From an uncultured Dechloromonas sp. (GTDB lineage: Bacteria; Pseudomonadota; Gammaproteobacteria; Burkholderiales; Rhodocyclaceae), in contig NZ_CAMFKO010000004.1 in assembly GCF_945957265.1 (NCBI RefSeq), positions 91,224-155,223 of the forward strand: a DNA stretch of 64,000 bases, in the 5' to 3' direction. Numbering within the stretch: the stretch's first letter is position 1; each line of letters begins with the position of its first letter. Made by a program: the position numbers and the translations under genes. Below the pieces are notes generated by a model, which ran no database searches, was not told the DNA's origin, and was given only the letters and a program-made list of their open reading frames with translations. Positions 51,173 to 60,415 of this stretch are shown here, in pieces.

Positions 51173-52939
51173 ATGCTCGCACGTCTTCTTCCGGTTGTTT
51201 TTGGCACCTTCGTCCTGCTCGCTGGTTGCGCCACCGCGCCCCCTGCCGCTGTCGGCGTTTCGCCAGGAGATTACGACCCCGCGCGCGCCTATCTGGCCTG
51301 GATGATCAAGCGCGAAATGGACAAGAACGATATCACCGGCATCAGCATTGCCCTGGTGGATGACCAGAGGATCGTTTGGCAAAAGGGATTCGGTTACGCC
51401 GACCTCGAGAACGGGACGCCCGCCACCCCGGAAACCGTCTATCGTGCCGGCTCGATTGCCAAGGTATTTACCGCGGCCGCCACCATGCAACTGGCGGAGC
51501 AAGGCAAGCTGGACATCGACCGCCCGCTGGGCGCGGCCCTGCCCGAGTTTTCGATCAAGAGCCGGTTTCCGAATTCGGCGCCGATCACGCCACGCAACAT
51601 CATGTGTCACCACTCGGGCCTGCCGTCCAATTTTCTGGACGGCCTGTTCGTCCGCAACCCCGGCCGCTTCGATACGGTGGTCGAGTCGATCCGCGACGAA
51701 TACCAGGCCTTCCCGGCCAATTACGTCTTCTCCTACTCCAATCTGGGCATGGCCTTGCTGGGCGCAGCCATCCAGCGGGTCAGCGGAGAGCCGTTCGACG
51801 CCTACATGGAGAAACATTTTTTCCAGCCGCTGGGCATGAGCCAGACCCGCTTTTCCCAACGTCCGGTCACCAAGGTCTATGACCGCAACAAGGAAACCGA
51901 GGTTTTCTCGATGCGCGACATGCCGGCCGCCAATTTGCTGAGCAACGTGACCGACCTCGCGCAGTTCATGAAAATGCATTTTTCCGACGGAAACGCCGGC
52001 GGACAAAGGATTCTCGAAAAATCGTCGCTGAACGAAATGCTGCGCATCCAGAACCGGGATTTCCCGCTGACTTTCGGGCAATACGTCGGGCTGGGCTGGA
52101 TGATGAGCGGCATCGACGTTCCGGGTGGCGGCCCGGTCGCCAGCCATGGTGGTTCGCTCCCGGACTCGCACAGCATGATGGCGATCCTGCCCGAGCACAA
52201 GCTGGGGGTCGTGGTACTGACCAACTCGGCCACTTCGCATGTGGCCGTGAGCAAAATTGCCGTCGCGGCGCTGCGCCTGATGCTGGAGGCCAAAACCGGC
52301 ATCCGCCAGGAGGCGACGTCGCCGGTTCATGCCGCCGAGCGGAAACCGACGGATGAAGAGCTGGCATTCTTCAATGGCTACTTCGACTCGATGGTCGGAT
52401 TGGCGAAGCTCAGCACGAAATCCGGCGCGATCGACGTCGAAGCGGTCGGCCACCAGTTCCGCCTCGTGCCGCACGAGGATGGCTTGCTGACGATCAAGTA
52501 CAAGGTGCTGGGCATGCTGCCGGTGCGCGTCGGGGCATTCGAGGACATCCGCTTGTCGATGGTCAATGTCGATGGACGGCAGATCATCGTCGGGAAAATG
52601 GGAAACGAGTCGATGATCTTTGGCGAACGACTCAAGCCCGGCAAGGTGCCCGAACGTTTCATGAACAGCCTCGGCAACTACGAAGTCGCCAGCACCCTCG
52701 ACGGCCCGAAGCCCGATCGGCTACTGCTCCGCGAGGACAACGGGCTGCTCATCGGCGAAGCGCACTTTCCCGAAGTCCCTGACCTGCTGCTGCGCATCGC
52801 CTTCAACCCCGTATCGGACCACGAGGTCGTTACGGCCGGACTGGGAACCAGCCGCGGCGACACCTTGCGGGTGATCGAATCGGGCGACAAAGCCATCCTG
52901 AACTTCTCGGGCCTGCAACTACGCAAAAAGTTGAATTGA
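51173..52939 (+). CDS. Lipoprotein serine hydrolase, class C beta-lactamase/esterase fold
   Basis: A 588-residue lipoprotein (lipobox LLAGC, Cys at residue 19). The penicillin-binding-like fold has S-x-x-K at residues 94-97 (GSIAKVF), the Y-x-N motif in FSYSNLGMALLG near 187, and HGG in ASHGGSLPD where beta-lactamases have KTG. A beta-rich C-terminal domain of about 190 residues follows. These proteins are often esterases or peptidases, so resistance is not implied. It is followed seven bases later by an acyl carrier protein gene, suggesting an acyl-ester or thioester role (inference). Confidence 0.82.
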   Translation: MLARLLPVVFGTFVLLAGCATAPPAAVGVSPGDYDPARAYLAWMIKREMDKNDITGISIALVDDQRIVWQKGFGYADLENGTPATPETVYRAGSIAKVFTAAATMQLAEQGKLDIDRPLGAALPEFSIKSRFPNSAPITPRNIMCHHSGLPSNFLDGLFVRNPGRFDTVVESIRDEYQAFPANYVFSYSNLGMALLGAAIQRVSGEPFDAYMEKHFFQPLGMSQTRFSQRPVTKVYDRNKETEVFSMRDMPAANLLSNVTDLAQFMKMHFSDGNAGGQRILEKSSLNEMLRIQNRDFPLTFGQYVGLGWMMSGIDVPGGGPVASHGGSLPDSHSMMAILPEHKLGVVVLTNSATSHVAVSKIAVAALRLMLEAKTGIRQEATSPVHAAERKPTDEELAFFNGYFDSMVGLAKLSTKSGAIDVEAVGHQFRLVPHEDGLLTIKYKVLGMLPVRVGAFEDIRLSMVNVDGRQIIVGKMGNESMIFGERLKPGKVPERFMNSLGNYEVASTLDGPKPDRLLLREDNGLLIGEAHFPEVPDLLLRIAFNPVSDHEVVTAGLGTSRGDTLRVIESGDKAILNFSGLQLRKKLN

Positions 52940-52946
52940 AACGACC

Positions 52947-53210
52947 ATGAACGAACTGCACCAGGAACTCAAAGCCTTCATCATCGAGACCATGAATCTC
53001 GAAGACGTGACGCCGGCCGATATCGGCGACGACACCCCACTCTTTGCCGACGATGGACTGGGCCTGGACTCGATCGATGCCCTGGAACTGGTCCTGGCGC
53101 TCAAGAAGAAGTACGGGATCGTGATCGAGGCGAACGACGAAGGGTCGCGTCAGCATTTGCGCTCGGTGAACTCGCTGGCGATGCTTGTCTCGGCGCAGCG
53201 CGAGGCCTGA
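52947..53210 (+). CDS. Stand-alone acyl carrier protein
   Basis: An 87-residue ACP with the phosphopantetheine serine in LGLDSIDALEL near residue 41. It is not the fatty-acid AcpP (different sequence around the serine and a longer tail, SRQHLRSVNSL). Similar small ACPs occur in aryl-polyene or exosortase-associated clusters. It lies seven bases from the serine hydrolase and near PEP-CTERM genes. Substrate unknown; AcpS at 2466 could activate it. Confidence 0.85.
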   Translation: MNELHQELKAFIIETMNLEDVTPADIGDDTPLFADDGLGLDSIDALELVLALKKKYGIVIEANDEGSRQHLRSVNSLAMLVSAQREA

Positions 53211-53250
53211 GTATCGATTGATCGCGCGCATTCGAAAAGCACGCAAAAGA

Positions 53251-53274
53251 AATGGCACCCGAAGGTGCCATTTT
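53251..53274. terminator. Terminator after the acyl carrier protein gene
   Basis: A 9-bp stem AATGGCACC/GGTGCCATT with CGAA loop and T-run, 40 bp after the ACP stop and 22 bp before the convergent PEP-CTERM gene end. Likely bidirectional. Confidence 0.88.
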
Positions 53275-53295
53275 CATAACCAGGGGACGCCAGCC

Positions 53296-54180
53296 TCAGG
53301 CTTTGCGAGCCTTGCGCATCCGCAGCAGCCCCAGCAGGCCAACCCCCATTAGTGCAAGCGACCCGGGTTCCGGCACTTTGCTCGGCGGATTGCAGCCTGT
53401 CGAGCCCTGGGTGCAGCCCGTAACCGAGGACAGCTTCACGTAGTCATTTCCGTCGGTGAGCAACGAACCGCTGGTCGATCCGCTGACGAGCGGATTGTAT
53501 GCACCGATCAGCCAGAATGACGAAAAGGTGTCGCCGACACTCGGCGTGCTGGATTGGATGGTTCTGCTTTTGTTGGCACTTCCGGTCGTGTTGTCCCCAT
53601 TCCCGGCGTAGTTGCCAACGACAGACCAACCCAGCGCGGTAAGCTGGCTATACGTCTTGCCAATCAGCATCGTATTTTTATCAAATGCCGTCGAACCCGT
53701 GTACGCCAGAACCGTGAGATCGGAGTCGCCGTTCACCCAGCTAAGCGTCGCTTTCGTCAGCTTTACCAGGCTGCCGAAACTCAGCAGGGCCATGTCATAG
53801 CGCTGATTGTTGTCGATCGAATGCTCCGGACTGCCGCCGATGGCATCCAGGTTGTCGCAGTATGCGAGATTGCTGCCGCTCGGGCATCCACTACCCCTGG
53901 TCGTAACGCCGGTTGTTGGATTGGTGTAATAGCCGTCATTGTTGGCGATGCCACCATAACCCTGCGACTGGCCAAGCCAGGCAGCCGCCTCAATGGTCTG
54001 GGTGGCAGCATTGTTGGCTGTGCTGGCGGAGGTGTTTGCCCCTCCGGTATTGGAGTAAGCCGTCGTCGTGACACCAGCGCTGGGGCTGCTGCCCGTGAGA
54101 TACCAGTCCTGCGCGGCGAAAGCCTGGCTTGCGAAGGCAAGTGCAACGATACCGGTCAGTGCTTTTGCTTGGATTTTCAT
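53296..54180 (-). CDS. PEP-CTERM sorting-domain protein
   Basis: A 294-residue exported protein with a signal peptide (ALTGIVALAFASQAFA) and a C-terminal sorting domain: VPEPGSLAL, a hydrophobic segment and a basic end (RMRKARKA), the target of exosortase. The body is Gly/Ser/Thr/Asn-rich with paired cysteines, typical of extracellular matrix or polysaccharide-associated PEP-CTERM proteins. ATG 54180 has GGGGA upstream. A sigma-54-like promoter lies 36-50 bp upstream. No exosortase gene is in the window. Confidence 0.9.
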   Translation of the reverse strand: MKIQAKALTGIVALAFASQAFAAQDWYLTGSSPSAGVTTTAYSNTGGANTSASTANNAATQTIEAAAWLGQSQGYGGIANNDGYYTNPTTGVTTRGSGCPSGSNLAYCDNLDAIGGSPEHSIDNNQRYDMALLSFGSLVKLTKATLSWVNGDSDLTVLAYTGSTAFDKNTMLIGKTYSQLTALGWSVVGNYAGNGDNTTGSANKSRTIQSSTPSVGDTFSSFWLIGAYNPLVSGSTSGSLLTDGNDYVKLSSVTGCTQGSTGCNPPSKVPEPGSLALMGVGLLGLLRMRKARKA

Positions 54181-54215
54181 TTTTTTCCCCATGGAAAATC
54201 TTTGTGAACAATAAA

Positions 54216-54230
54216 GCAACAAGCAGGCCA
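54216..54230 (-). promoter_or_regulatory. Sigma-54-like promoter of the PEP-CTERM gene
   Basis: Minus strand TGGCCT, five bases, TTGC: the -24 GG and -12 GC are at exact spacing and 8 of the consensus positions agree. The predicted start point is about 24 nt before the ATG. PEP-CTERM genes in related bacteria are controlled by PrsK/PrsR with RpoN. Confidence 0.65.
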
Positions 54231-54321
54231 GAACAAAAAAACTTTATCTTTCATGATGATAAAGCTCTAACTTCAGAGTTCTCCAAAGTTGTGTAAAAAA
54301 AATCGACAGTCCTCAAGAGCA

Positions 54322-57168
54322 TTACAACCCCAAGTCTTTCCGCAGTTGCACGACAGGATTGCTATTCGCAAGTCGTCCGGATGCCGTTAGCGCTGCCTTC
54401 AACTCTTCTTTTGCTTCTTCCTTGCGGCCAGTCTTGGACAATGCATAAGCAAGATGAAAGCGAATTTCACCGTTGTCCGGATTGCGTAGACGCGCTTCGC
54501 GCAGATAACGCAGACCCGCCTCGACTTGCCCTTTGTTAACCAGAATCCAGCCCAGGGTGTCGGCGTAGGATGCGTTATTCGGAGAAAGCTTCAATGCCCG
54601 TTCCGCAATTTCCTGCGCAGCCTGATCATTCAACTGCAGCAACAGGTTCGCGTAGTTGTTAAGTGCCGGGGCGTCGTCCGGAGCTTCTTTTATTACTCCT
54701 TGATATGTTTGCCTCGCCGCAGCGAGTTGTCCCGCTCTGAAATGTGCTTCAGCCAGGGCTTTGGATGCAATCCTGTCCTTGGGATGCCCCTTGACCCAAG
54801 CTTCAAGAAAACCGGCAGCCTTGGCGGAGTCATCTGCCGCCATGTAAGCCTGGACAAGAGCCAGCGCGTTCCCGGTGCTTTCCTCCTTGACCAGCAACTT
54901 GCGGTATCCGGCGATGGCGGCAGCGTACTGCCTTCGGGACATCGCGAGATCGGCGCTGACACGCAAGGTTTCAACGGCATCGGGATACTTGGCAAGCAAG
55001 GTCTTGAGTGCGGTATCGGCCTTGGCGGCCTCGCCACGCCGGGCTTCAGCCTGAACAGCCAGGGCCAGGGCCGAAATGTCTTCCGGATTCCCCTGCAGGG
55101 CTTTGTAAATACTGTAGGAAGCTCCGTCGGGGTTGTTTGCCGCCAATTGCATCCGGGCAATGGCAACCAGGGATTTTGCGTCGAACTCTGCAAGGCGCGT
55201 CGCACCATTCAGCGTCGCCCGGGTGTTGGCGATATCGCCGCTCATCAGGAAGGCACGCGCCAAGGCCATCTGCACCGGGAAGCTGGTAGGAAACTTGCTG
55301 GAAAGTTGTTTGGCTACAGTCAAGGCCTGGTCGTTCTGGCGCAGCCCCAGATGAAGGTCGATCAGCACCAACGTAGGTGCGGCATCGCTTCGTTGAACGC
55401 TCCCGGCTTTGGACAAATATCTGATCGCCTCCTCGGAGCGACCGGCACGTTGCTCGAGTTGACCGTACTCGAACAGAACCAGCGCATCATCATTGCGCTT
55501 CTTGAGTACGGCATCAAGACGTCGACGAGCATCATCAAAGCGCTTGTCCGCCATGTCCAGTCGCGCCAGGTTCAGAACGGCCGGGGTGAAATCGGGATCC
55601 TTGGCAAGCACCTCGTTATACGCCGCTCTCGCGCCACTCTTGTCGCCATTGGCACCTTTGAGCGCCCCAAGAAAATTGAGTGCCGTCAAATTGTTCGGAT
55701 CTTGCCTGACCATGCTCATGGCCGTTTTCAGCGCTTGTTCCGGCTTGCCGGAGCGGGCATAGAGCGTGGCCAGTGTCATCCCGGCCTGTATGTCCCCAGG
55801 GTTGGCGGCAAAGGCTTTTTCCAGGCTGGCCTGACCTTGTTCCATCTTGCCCAGGCTGAGTTGGCTGAAGCCGAGCGAACGATTGATTTCCGATGAGCCG
55901 GTACGGGTTGCAGCTTTTTCGAGTTGTTCGCTGGCTTGGGCGTATCGCCTTTGTGCCAGGTTGACAGACCCCAGCAGGTACATCACCTGAGGATCATCCG
56001 GCAAGGCTCTTTGCAGGGACTCAAGGAGGGATTGGGCCCTGGCGTAATCCTTCGCGTCGACAAAAATCGAAGCAAGCAGCTTCTTCGCGCCATTGTTTCC
56101 CGGGTTGCGCGCCACGATCACATCCAGATATTCGCGGGCCTTCTGGTGGTTTCCCAATCCGTAATGGGCCAATGCGCCGGCCATTAGCAACTGCTCCCGA
56201 CGCGCCAGCCATGCCGCCGGTACGGCATCGATGGTGCGCGTTACCTCCTTGAGGGCATCGCCGACGGCGCTTGCATCCCCTTTCTGCCCCGCCAGAACGG
56301 CACGCAGGTAGGCGGCACGCGGCTCGTCCGGGGCCTGGGTGAAAAGGTAGTCCAGATCCTTCCGTGCTTCCGTCTCGCGCTTGAGATCGATGAGCAGGGC
56401 TGCCCGGGCGATGCGTGCGTCGAGATGCCTGGGCGTCAGGGCAAGCGCCTTGTCGTAAGCGCCAATGGCCCCGGCCGCATCGAGGGAGGCATGGAGAACG
56501 GATGCCTTGGCACTCCAGGCGAAAGCGCTGTTCGGTGCCAGTTCGACTGCCTTGTTGGCTTTTTCGCGCGCCTGCTCGATTCGCCCCATTCCTAAAAGCA
56601 TGGTGACTTCAGCGATCAACGGCGAGGCCGATCTGGGGTCGATGGAGCGAGCCTGCTCGAAACTCTGGCTGGCCAGGCTGTTTTTTCCTGATTCCAGGTA
56701 GGCGTTACCGCGCATGGTCAGGATTTCAACTTGCAGTGCCGGCGACAGACCCGATGGCTGGACACGGTCGATAACCGCTTCCGGACGCCCCAGGGCGAGA
56801 TAGACCTGACCGAGCGGAATGGCAACCTCGCCCCGATTGACCCCCTGTTTCAAGGCTTCTTCGAAGGCGGCTTCGGCCCCTTTGAGATCGCCGTCCTTGA
56901 GCAGCGCCTTGCCGAGCAACAGGTGCGCGGCCAACATTTTCTGATCTTGCTGGATGGCATTTTTTAACTGGATGACCGCTGCCGGCATGTCGTCCTTTTC
57001 GTAGCGGCGCAGCGCATCCTCGTAGTAGCTTGCGGCTTTTTCCGGAGTGGCGATGGCCGGTGCGGCAAAACAGCTGGCGATGGCTAGCGTCAGGGTAACG
57101 CGGGCGGCCCAATACGGGTTTCGTGAATCGTTGGTGGGCACTGTGCGGAACAATCTGGCGAGACTCAT
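54322..57168 (-). CDS. TPR protein of the PEP-CTERM/EPS system (PrsT-like)
   Basis: A 948-residue exported protein made of a signal segment (ARVTLTLAIASCFAAPAIA) and about 20 tetratricopeptide repeats running to the C-terminus (for example NSAFAWSAKASVLHAS, NNASYADTLGWILVNKG). Size, export and position beside a PEP-CTERM gene match the XrtA/PEP-CTERM-associated PrsT TPR proteins involved in exopolysaccharide-linked sorting. ATG 57168 is preferred to a TTG at 57222. Partners PrsK/PrsR are not in the window. Confidence 0.82.
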   Translation of the reverse strand: MSLARLFRTVPTNDSRNPYWAARVTLTLAIASCFAAPAIATPEKAASYYEDALRRYEKDDMPAAVIQLKNAIQQDQKMLAAHLLLGKALLKDGDLKGAEAAFEEALKQGVNRGEVAIPLGQVYLALGRPEAVIDRVQPSGLSPALQVEILTMRGNAYLESGKNSLASQSFEQARSIDPRSASPLIAEVTMLLGMGRIEQAREKANKAVELAPNSAFAWSAKASVLHASLDAAGAIGAYDKALALTPRHLDARIARAALLIDLKRETEARKDLDYLFTQAPDEPRAAYLRAVLAGQKGDASAVGDALKEVTRTIDAVPAAWLARREQLLMAGALAHYGLGNHQKAREYLDVIVARNPGNNGAKKLLASIFVDAKDYARAQSLLESLQRALPDDPQVMYLLGSVNLAQRRYAQASEQLEKAATRTGSSEINRSLGFSQLSLGKMEQGQASLEKAFAANPGDIQAGMTLATLYARSGKPEQALKTAMSMVRQDPNNLTALNFLGALKGANGDKSGARAAYNEVLAKDPDFTPAVLNLARLDMADKRFDDARRRLDAVLKKRNDDALVLFEYGQLEQRAGRSEEAIRYLSKAGSVQRSDAAPTLVLIDLHLGLRQNDQALTVAKQLSSKFPTSFPVQMALARAFLMSGDIANTRATLNGATRLAEFDAKSLVAIARMQLAANNPDGASYSIYKALQGNPEDISALALAVQAEARRGEAAKADTALKTLLAKYPDAVETLRVSADLAMSRRQYAAAIAGYRKLLVKEESTGNALALVQAYMAADDSAKAAGFLEAWVKGHPKDRIASKALAEAHFRAGQLAAARQTYQGVIKEAPDDAPALNNYANLLLQLNDQAAQEIAERALKLSPNNASYADTLGWILVNKGQVEAGLRYLREARLRNPDNGEIRFHLAYALSKTGRKEEAKEELKAALTASGRLANSNPVVQLRKDLGL

Positions 57169-57322
57169 CGTGGTCGGAATATTCGTAGGATAGGGAGCGG
57201 GCTGTCGCGATGGTAATGACAACTGCGCACATCAAGCGTGCGTTTTGTCACGATCCAGGGGCTTTTCAAGAATACCATCGAGATAATCGATGGCTGAAAT
57301 CCGACACGCCCGGGAAGGCTTT

Positions 57323-60300
57323 TCAATGAAAGTCCCGGCTGAACGTTTCCAGCCGGCCCAGCCAGGCGGACAGGTCGACCAGCCGCTTGGCGACGAGGTG
57401 GACGACTTCGCCTTCCATCTGCAATTGCCCGAAGACACCGAGCAGGCTGGCGCCGAGGAGCTCACGGCGCTGTTTTTCGACCAGCTGCGGATGAATCACG
57501 ACATTGGTCAGGCCGCTTTCGTCTTCCAGGGTCACGAAGACGATGCCGGTGGCAGTGCCCGGTCGCTGGCGTCCGACGACGATGCCGGCGGCGCGGACCA
57601 GCGCCCGGTGTCCGGCGTGGCGGAGTTCGGCGGCCGGAATGAAACGGCGTCCGGCCAGCTGCGGGCGCAGCAGGGTCAGGGGATGCTCGCGCAGCGTGAG
57701 GCCGAGATGCCGGTAATCGGCGACCAGATTCTCGCCTTCATTCGGCGGCGCCAGCGCGATTGCCGTTTCCGAAAGAGCGACGCCGTCGAAAAGATCGCCC
57801 TGCGCCACCGCGGCCGTGGCGGCCCAGGCGGCCTGCCGGCGGTGCCCGGCCAGGCTGCGCAGGGCATCGGCGGCGGCCAGCAGGTCGAGGTCGCGGCGTT
57901 GCAGTCCGGCACGCGCCGCCAGGTCGGCGACATCGTGAAAAGGGCGACTTCTGCGCGCTGCCGCGATGCGCTCGGCGGCGGCCTGCGCCAGGCCGCCGAT
58001 TTGGCGCAAGCCGAGTCGCACTGCCCCGGCCGGCTCCAGCGTGCAGTCCCAGTCGCTGGCGGCGGCATCCGGAGGCAGGACGGCGACGCCATGGCGGCGG
58101 GCGTCCTGGATCAGCATCGACGGCGAATAGAAGCCCATCGGCTGGCTGTTGAGCAGCCCGCACAGGAAGATGGCCGGGTGGTGGCGCTTGAGCCAGGCCG
58201 AGGCATAGACCAGCAGGGCGAAACTGGCGGCGTGCGATTCGGGAAAGCCGTATTCGCCGAAGCCCTGGATCTGCAGGGCGATGCGCTCGGCGAATTCGGC
58301 GGGCAGGCCATTGGCCGCCATGCCGGCGCGCAGCTTGTCCTGGTAGCGCAGCAGGTTGCCCTTGCGCCGCCAGGCGGCCATGGCGCGGCGCAGTTCATCG
58401 GCCTCGCCGGGGGTGAAGCCGGCGGCGACGATGGCCAGTTGCATGACCTGCTCCTGGAAGATGGGCACGCCATAGGTCCGTTCGAGGACCTTGTCGACGG
58501 CCGGCGAAATTTTCTCGATGCGCTCCCTGCCCTGTCGCCGCTTCAGGTAAGGATGGACCATGTCGCCCTGGATCGGCCCCGGGCGGACGAGCGCCACCTC
58601 GACGACGAGGTCGTAATAACAGCGCGGCCTGAGGCGCGGCAGCATGGACATCTGGGCGCGCGACTCGACCTGGAAGACGCCCATGCTGTCGGCGTGGCCG
58701 AGCATGGCGTAGGTGGCAGGGTCTTCGGCCGGGATGTCGCCCAGGCGCCAGCGCCGGCCTGTGGTCTCGCCCAGCATGCCGAGCATGCGGCGCAGCGCCG
58801 ACAGCATGCCGAGCGCCAGCACATCGACTTTCATCAGGCCGACGGCATCGAGGTCGTCCTTGTCCCACTGGATCACCGTGCGCTCCGGCATGGCCGTGTT
58901 TTCGACCGGCACCAGGCGGGCCAGGGGGCCGCGCGACATGACGAAACCGCCGACATGCTGGGTCAGGTGGCGGGGAAAGCCGCGCAGTTGGCCGGCGATC
59001 CACAGCCATTTCTCGACGCGCGGCGATGCGGGGTCGAGCCCCTGCTCGGCAAAGCGCTCGGGCAGCTGCTCCCGTTTGTCCCACCAGGCCAGCGAGGCGG
59101 TCAGGGCATCGATGCGCGCCGCCTCGAACCCGAGAACCCGCCCCGCATCGCGCAGCGCGCCCTTGGTCCGGTAGGTGATCAGCGCCGCGGTCAGCGCCGT
59201 GCGTTCGCGGGTGTATTTGCCGTAGATGTAGGCGATGACCTCGTCGCGTCTTTCGTGCTCGAAATCGACATCGATGTCCGGCGGCTCGCCGCGCTCCCGC
59301 GAAATGAAGCGCTCGAACAGCATGGCGGAACGCGCCGGATCGACCTCGGTGATGCCCAGCGCGAAGCAGACGGTCGAATTGGCCGCCGCGCCGCGCCCCT
59401 GGCAGAGAATTCCCAGGCTGCGCGCATGGCAGACGATGTCGTAAACCGTCAGGAAATAGGCTTCGTACTTCAGTTCGGCGATCAGGGCCAGCTCGTGTTC
59501 GACGCGCTGCCGCACGGCATCTGGAATGCCCTGCGGATAGCGGGACTGCAGGCCGTGTTCCGTTTCGTGGCGTAGCCAGGAAGTCGCAGAGTGATCCGGC
59601 GGGACGATCTCCTCGGGGTATTCGTAACGCAGTTCGTCGAGCGAAAACCGGCACTGCTCGGCGATCTTGATCGTTTCGGCCAGGGCGTCGGCCGGATAGA
59701 GGCGCGACAGGCGCAGCCGCGTCCGCAGATGCCGTTCGGCGTTGGGGAACAGCGCATGGCCGGCCTCGAAAAGGGTCGTTTTCAGACGCAAGGCGGTCAG
59801 CACATCCTGCACCGGCCGCCGGTTGCGGGCGTGCATATGGACGTCGCCGGCCGCCACCAGCGGCAAGCGGCAGGCCTTGCCGAGGGCGAGCAGATCGGCC
59901 AGCCTTGCCGCATCGTCCACTCCGGCATGCAACTCGGCGGCGATCCACAGCCGACCGGGGAAGCGTTCGGCCAGCCAGCGCCCATCCTCGACGGAGGGGT
60001 TTTCGTCGGGAATCCAGAGCGCCAGGCAATCGGGCACGGCACCGCTCGGCGACACGGCGGTCAGGTCGTGGCGCTGCAGCGTGTAATCCCCCTTCCCTGC
60101 CCGCCGGCGCGCCAGGGTGATGAGTGCCGAGAGATTGCCGTAGCCTTCGCGGTTCCTGGCCAGGAAAACCAGCTTGAGGCCGTCGGCCAGCGTCATTTCA
60201 CTGCCGACGATCAATTTCAGGCCGGTCCGTTTGGCGGCCTGATGCGCCCGGACGATGCCGGCCAGCGAGCATTCGTCGGTCAGCGCCAGTGCCGTGTAGC

Positions 60301-60409
60301 CCTGCTCCGCCGCGCGTTCGATCAGTTCGTCCGGATGCGAGGCGCCGCGCAGGAAGCTGAAGTTCGACAGGCAATGCAACTCGGCGTAGGCCGGCAGCGA
60401 CATGGCCAC
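57323..60409 (-). CDS. dnaE2: Error-prone DNA polymerase III alpha-like subunit
   Basis: A 1028-residue C-family polymerase of the DnaE2 (ImuC) type. It has an N-terminal PHP domain (YAELHCLSNFSFLRGASHPDEL), the polymerase palm with PDIDVDFEHERRDEV, HVGGFVMSRGPL, and a C-terminal OB region. It lacks the long C-terminal extension of replicative DnaE. It forms the SOS-induced mutasome with ImuA and ImuB, whose genes lie immediately upstream; it starts six bases after imuB. Confidence 0.95.
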   Translation of the reverse strand: MAMSLPAYAELHCLSNFSFLRGASHPDELIERAAEQGYTALALTDECSLAGIVRAHQAAKRTGLKLIVGSEMTLADGLKLVFLARNREGYGNLSALITLARRRAGKGDYTLQRHDLTAVSPSGAVPDCLALWIPDENPSVEDGRWLAERFPGRLWIAAELHAGVDDAARLADLLALGKACRLPLVAAGDVHMHARNRRPVQDVLTALRLKTTLFEAGHALFPNAERHLRTRLRLSRLYPADALAETIKIAEQCRFSLDELRYEYPEEIVPPDHSATSWLRHETEHGLQSRYPQGIPDAVRQRVEHELALIAELKYEAYFLTVYDIVCHARSLGILCQGRGAAANSTVCFALGITEVDPARSAMLFERFISRERGEPPDIDVDFEHERRDEVIAYIYGKYTRERTALTAALITYRTKGALRDAGRVLGFEAARIDALTASLAWWDKREQLPERFAEQGLDPASPRVEKWLWIAGQLRGFPRHLTQHVGGFVMSRGPLARLVPVENTAMPERTVIQWDKDDLDAVGLMKVDVLALGMLSALRRMLGMLGETTGRRWRLGDIPAEDPATYAMLGHADSMGVFQVESRAQMSMLPRLRPRCYYDLVVEVALVRPGPIQGDMVHPYLKRRQGRERIEKISPAVDKVLERTYGVPIFQEQVMQLAIVAAGFTPGEADELRRAMAAWRRKGNLLRYQDKLRAGMAANGLPAEFAERIALQIQGFGEYGFPESHAASFALLVYASAWLKRHHPAIFLCGLLNSQPMGFYSPSMLIQDARRHGVAVLPPDAAASDWDCTLEPAGAVRLGLRQIGGLAQAAAERIAAARRSRPFHDVADLAARAGLQRRDLDLLAAADALRSLAGHRRQAAWAATAAVAQGDLFDGVALSETAIALAPPNEGENLVADYRHLGLTLREHPLTLLRPQLAGRRFIPAAELRHAGHRALVRAAGIVVGRQRPGTATGIVFVTLEDESGLTNVVIHPQLVEKQRRELLGASLLGVFGQLQMEGEVVHLVAKRLVDLSAWLGRLETFSRDFH

Positions 60410-60415
60410 CCCGCC

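Noticed and set aside
51173..52939. Beta-lactam resistance gene
   Set aside because: Only the fold motifs are shared; HGG replaces KTG, a large C-terminal domain is present and the neighbour is an acyl carrier protein.
57290..59575. A 761-codon open frame opposite dnaE2
   Set aside because: Low-information His/Gly/Gln-rich translation typical of an antisense frame of a high-GC gene; dnaE2 motifs are on the other strand.
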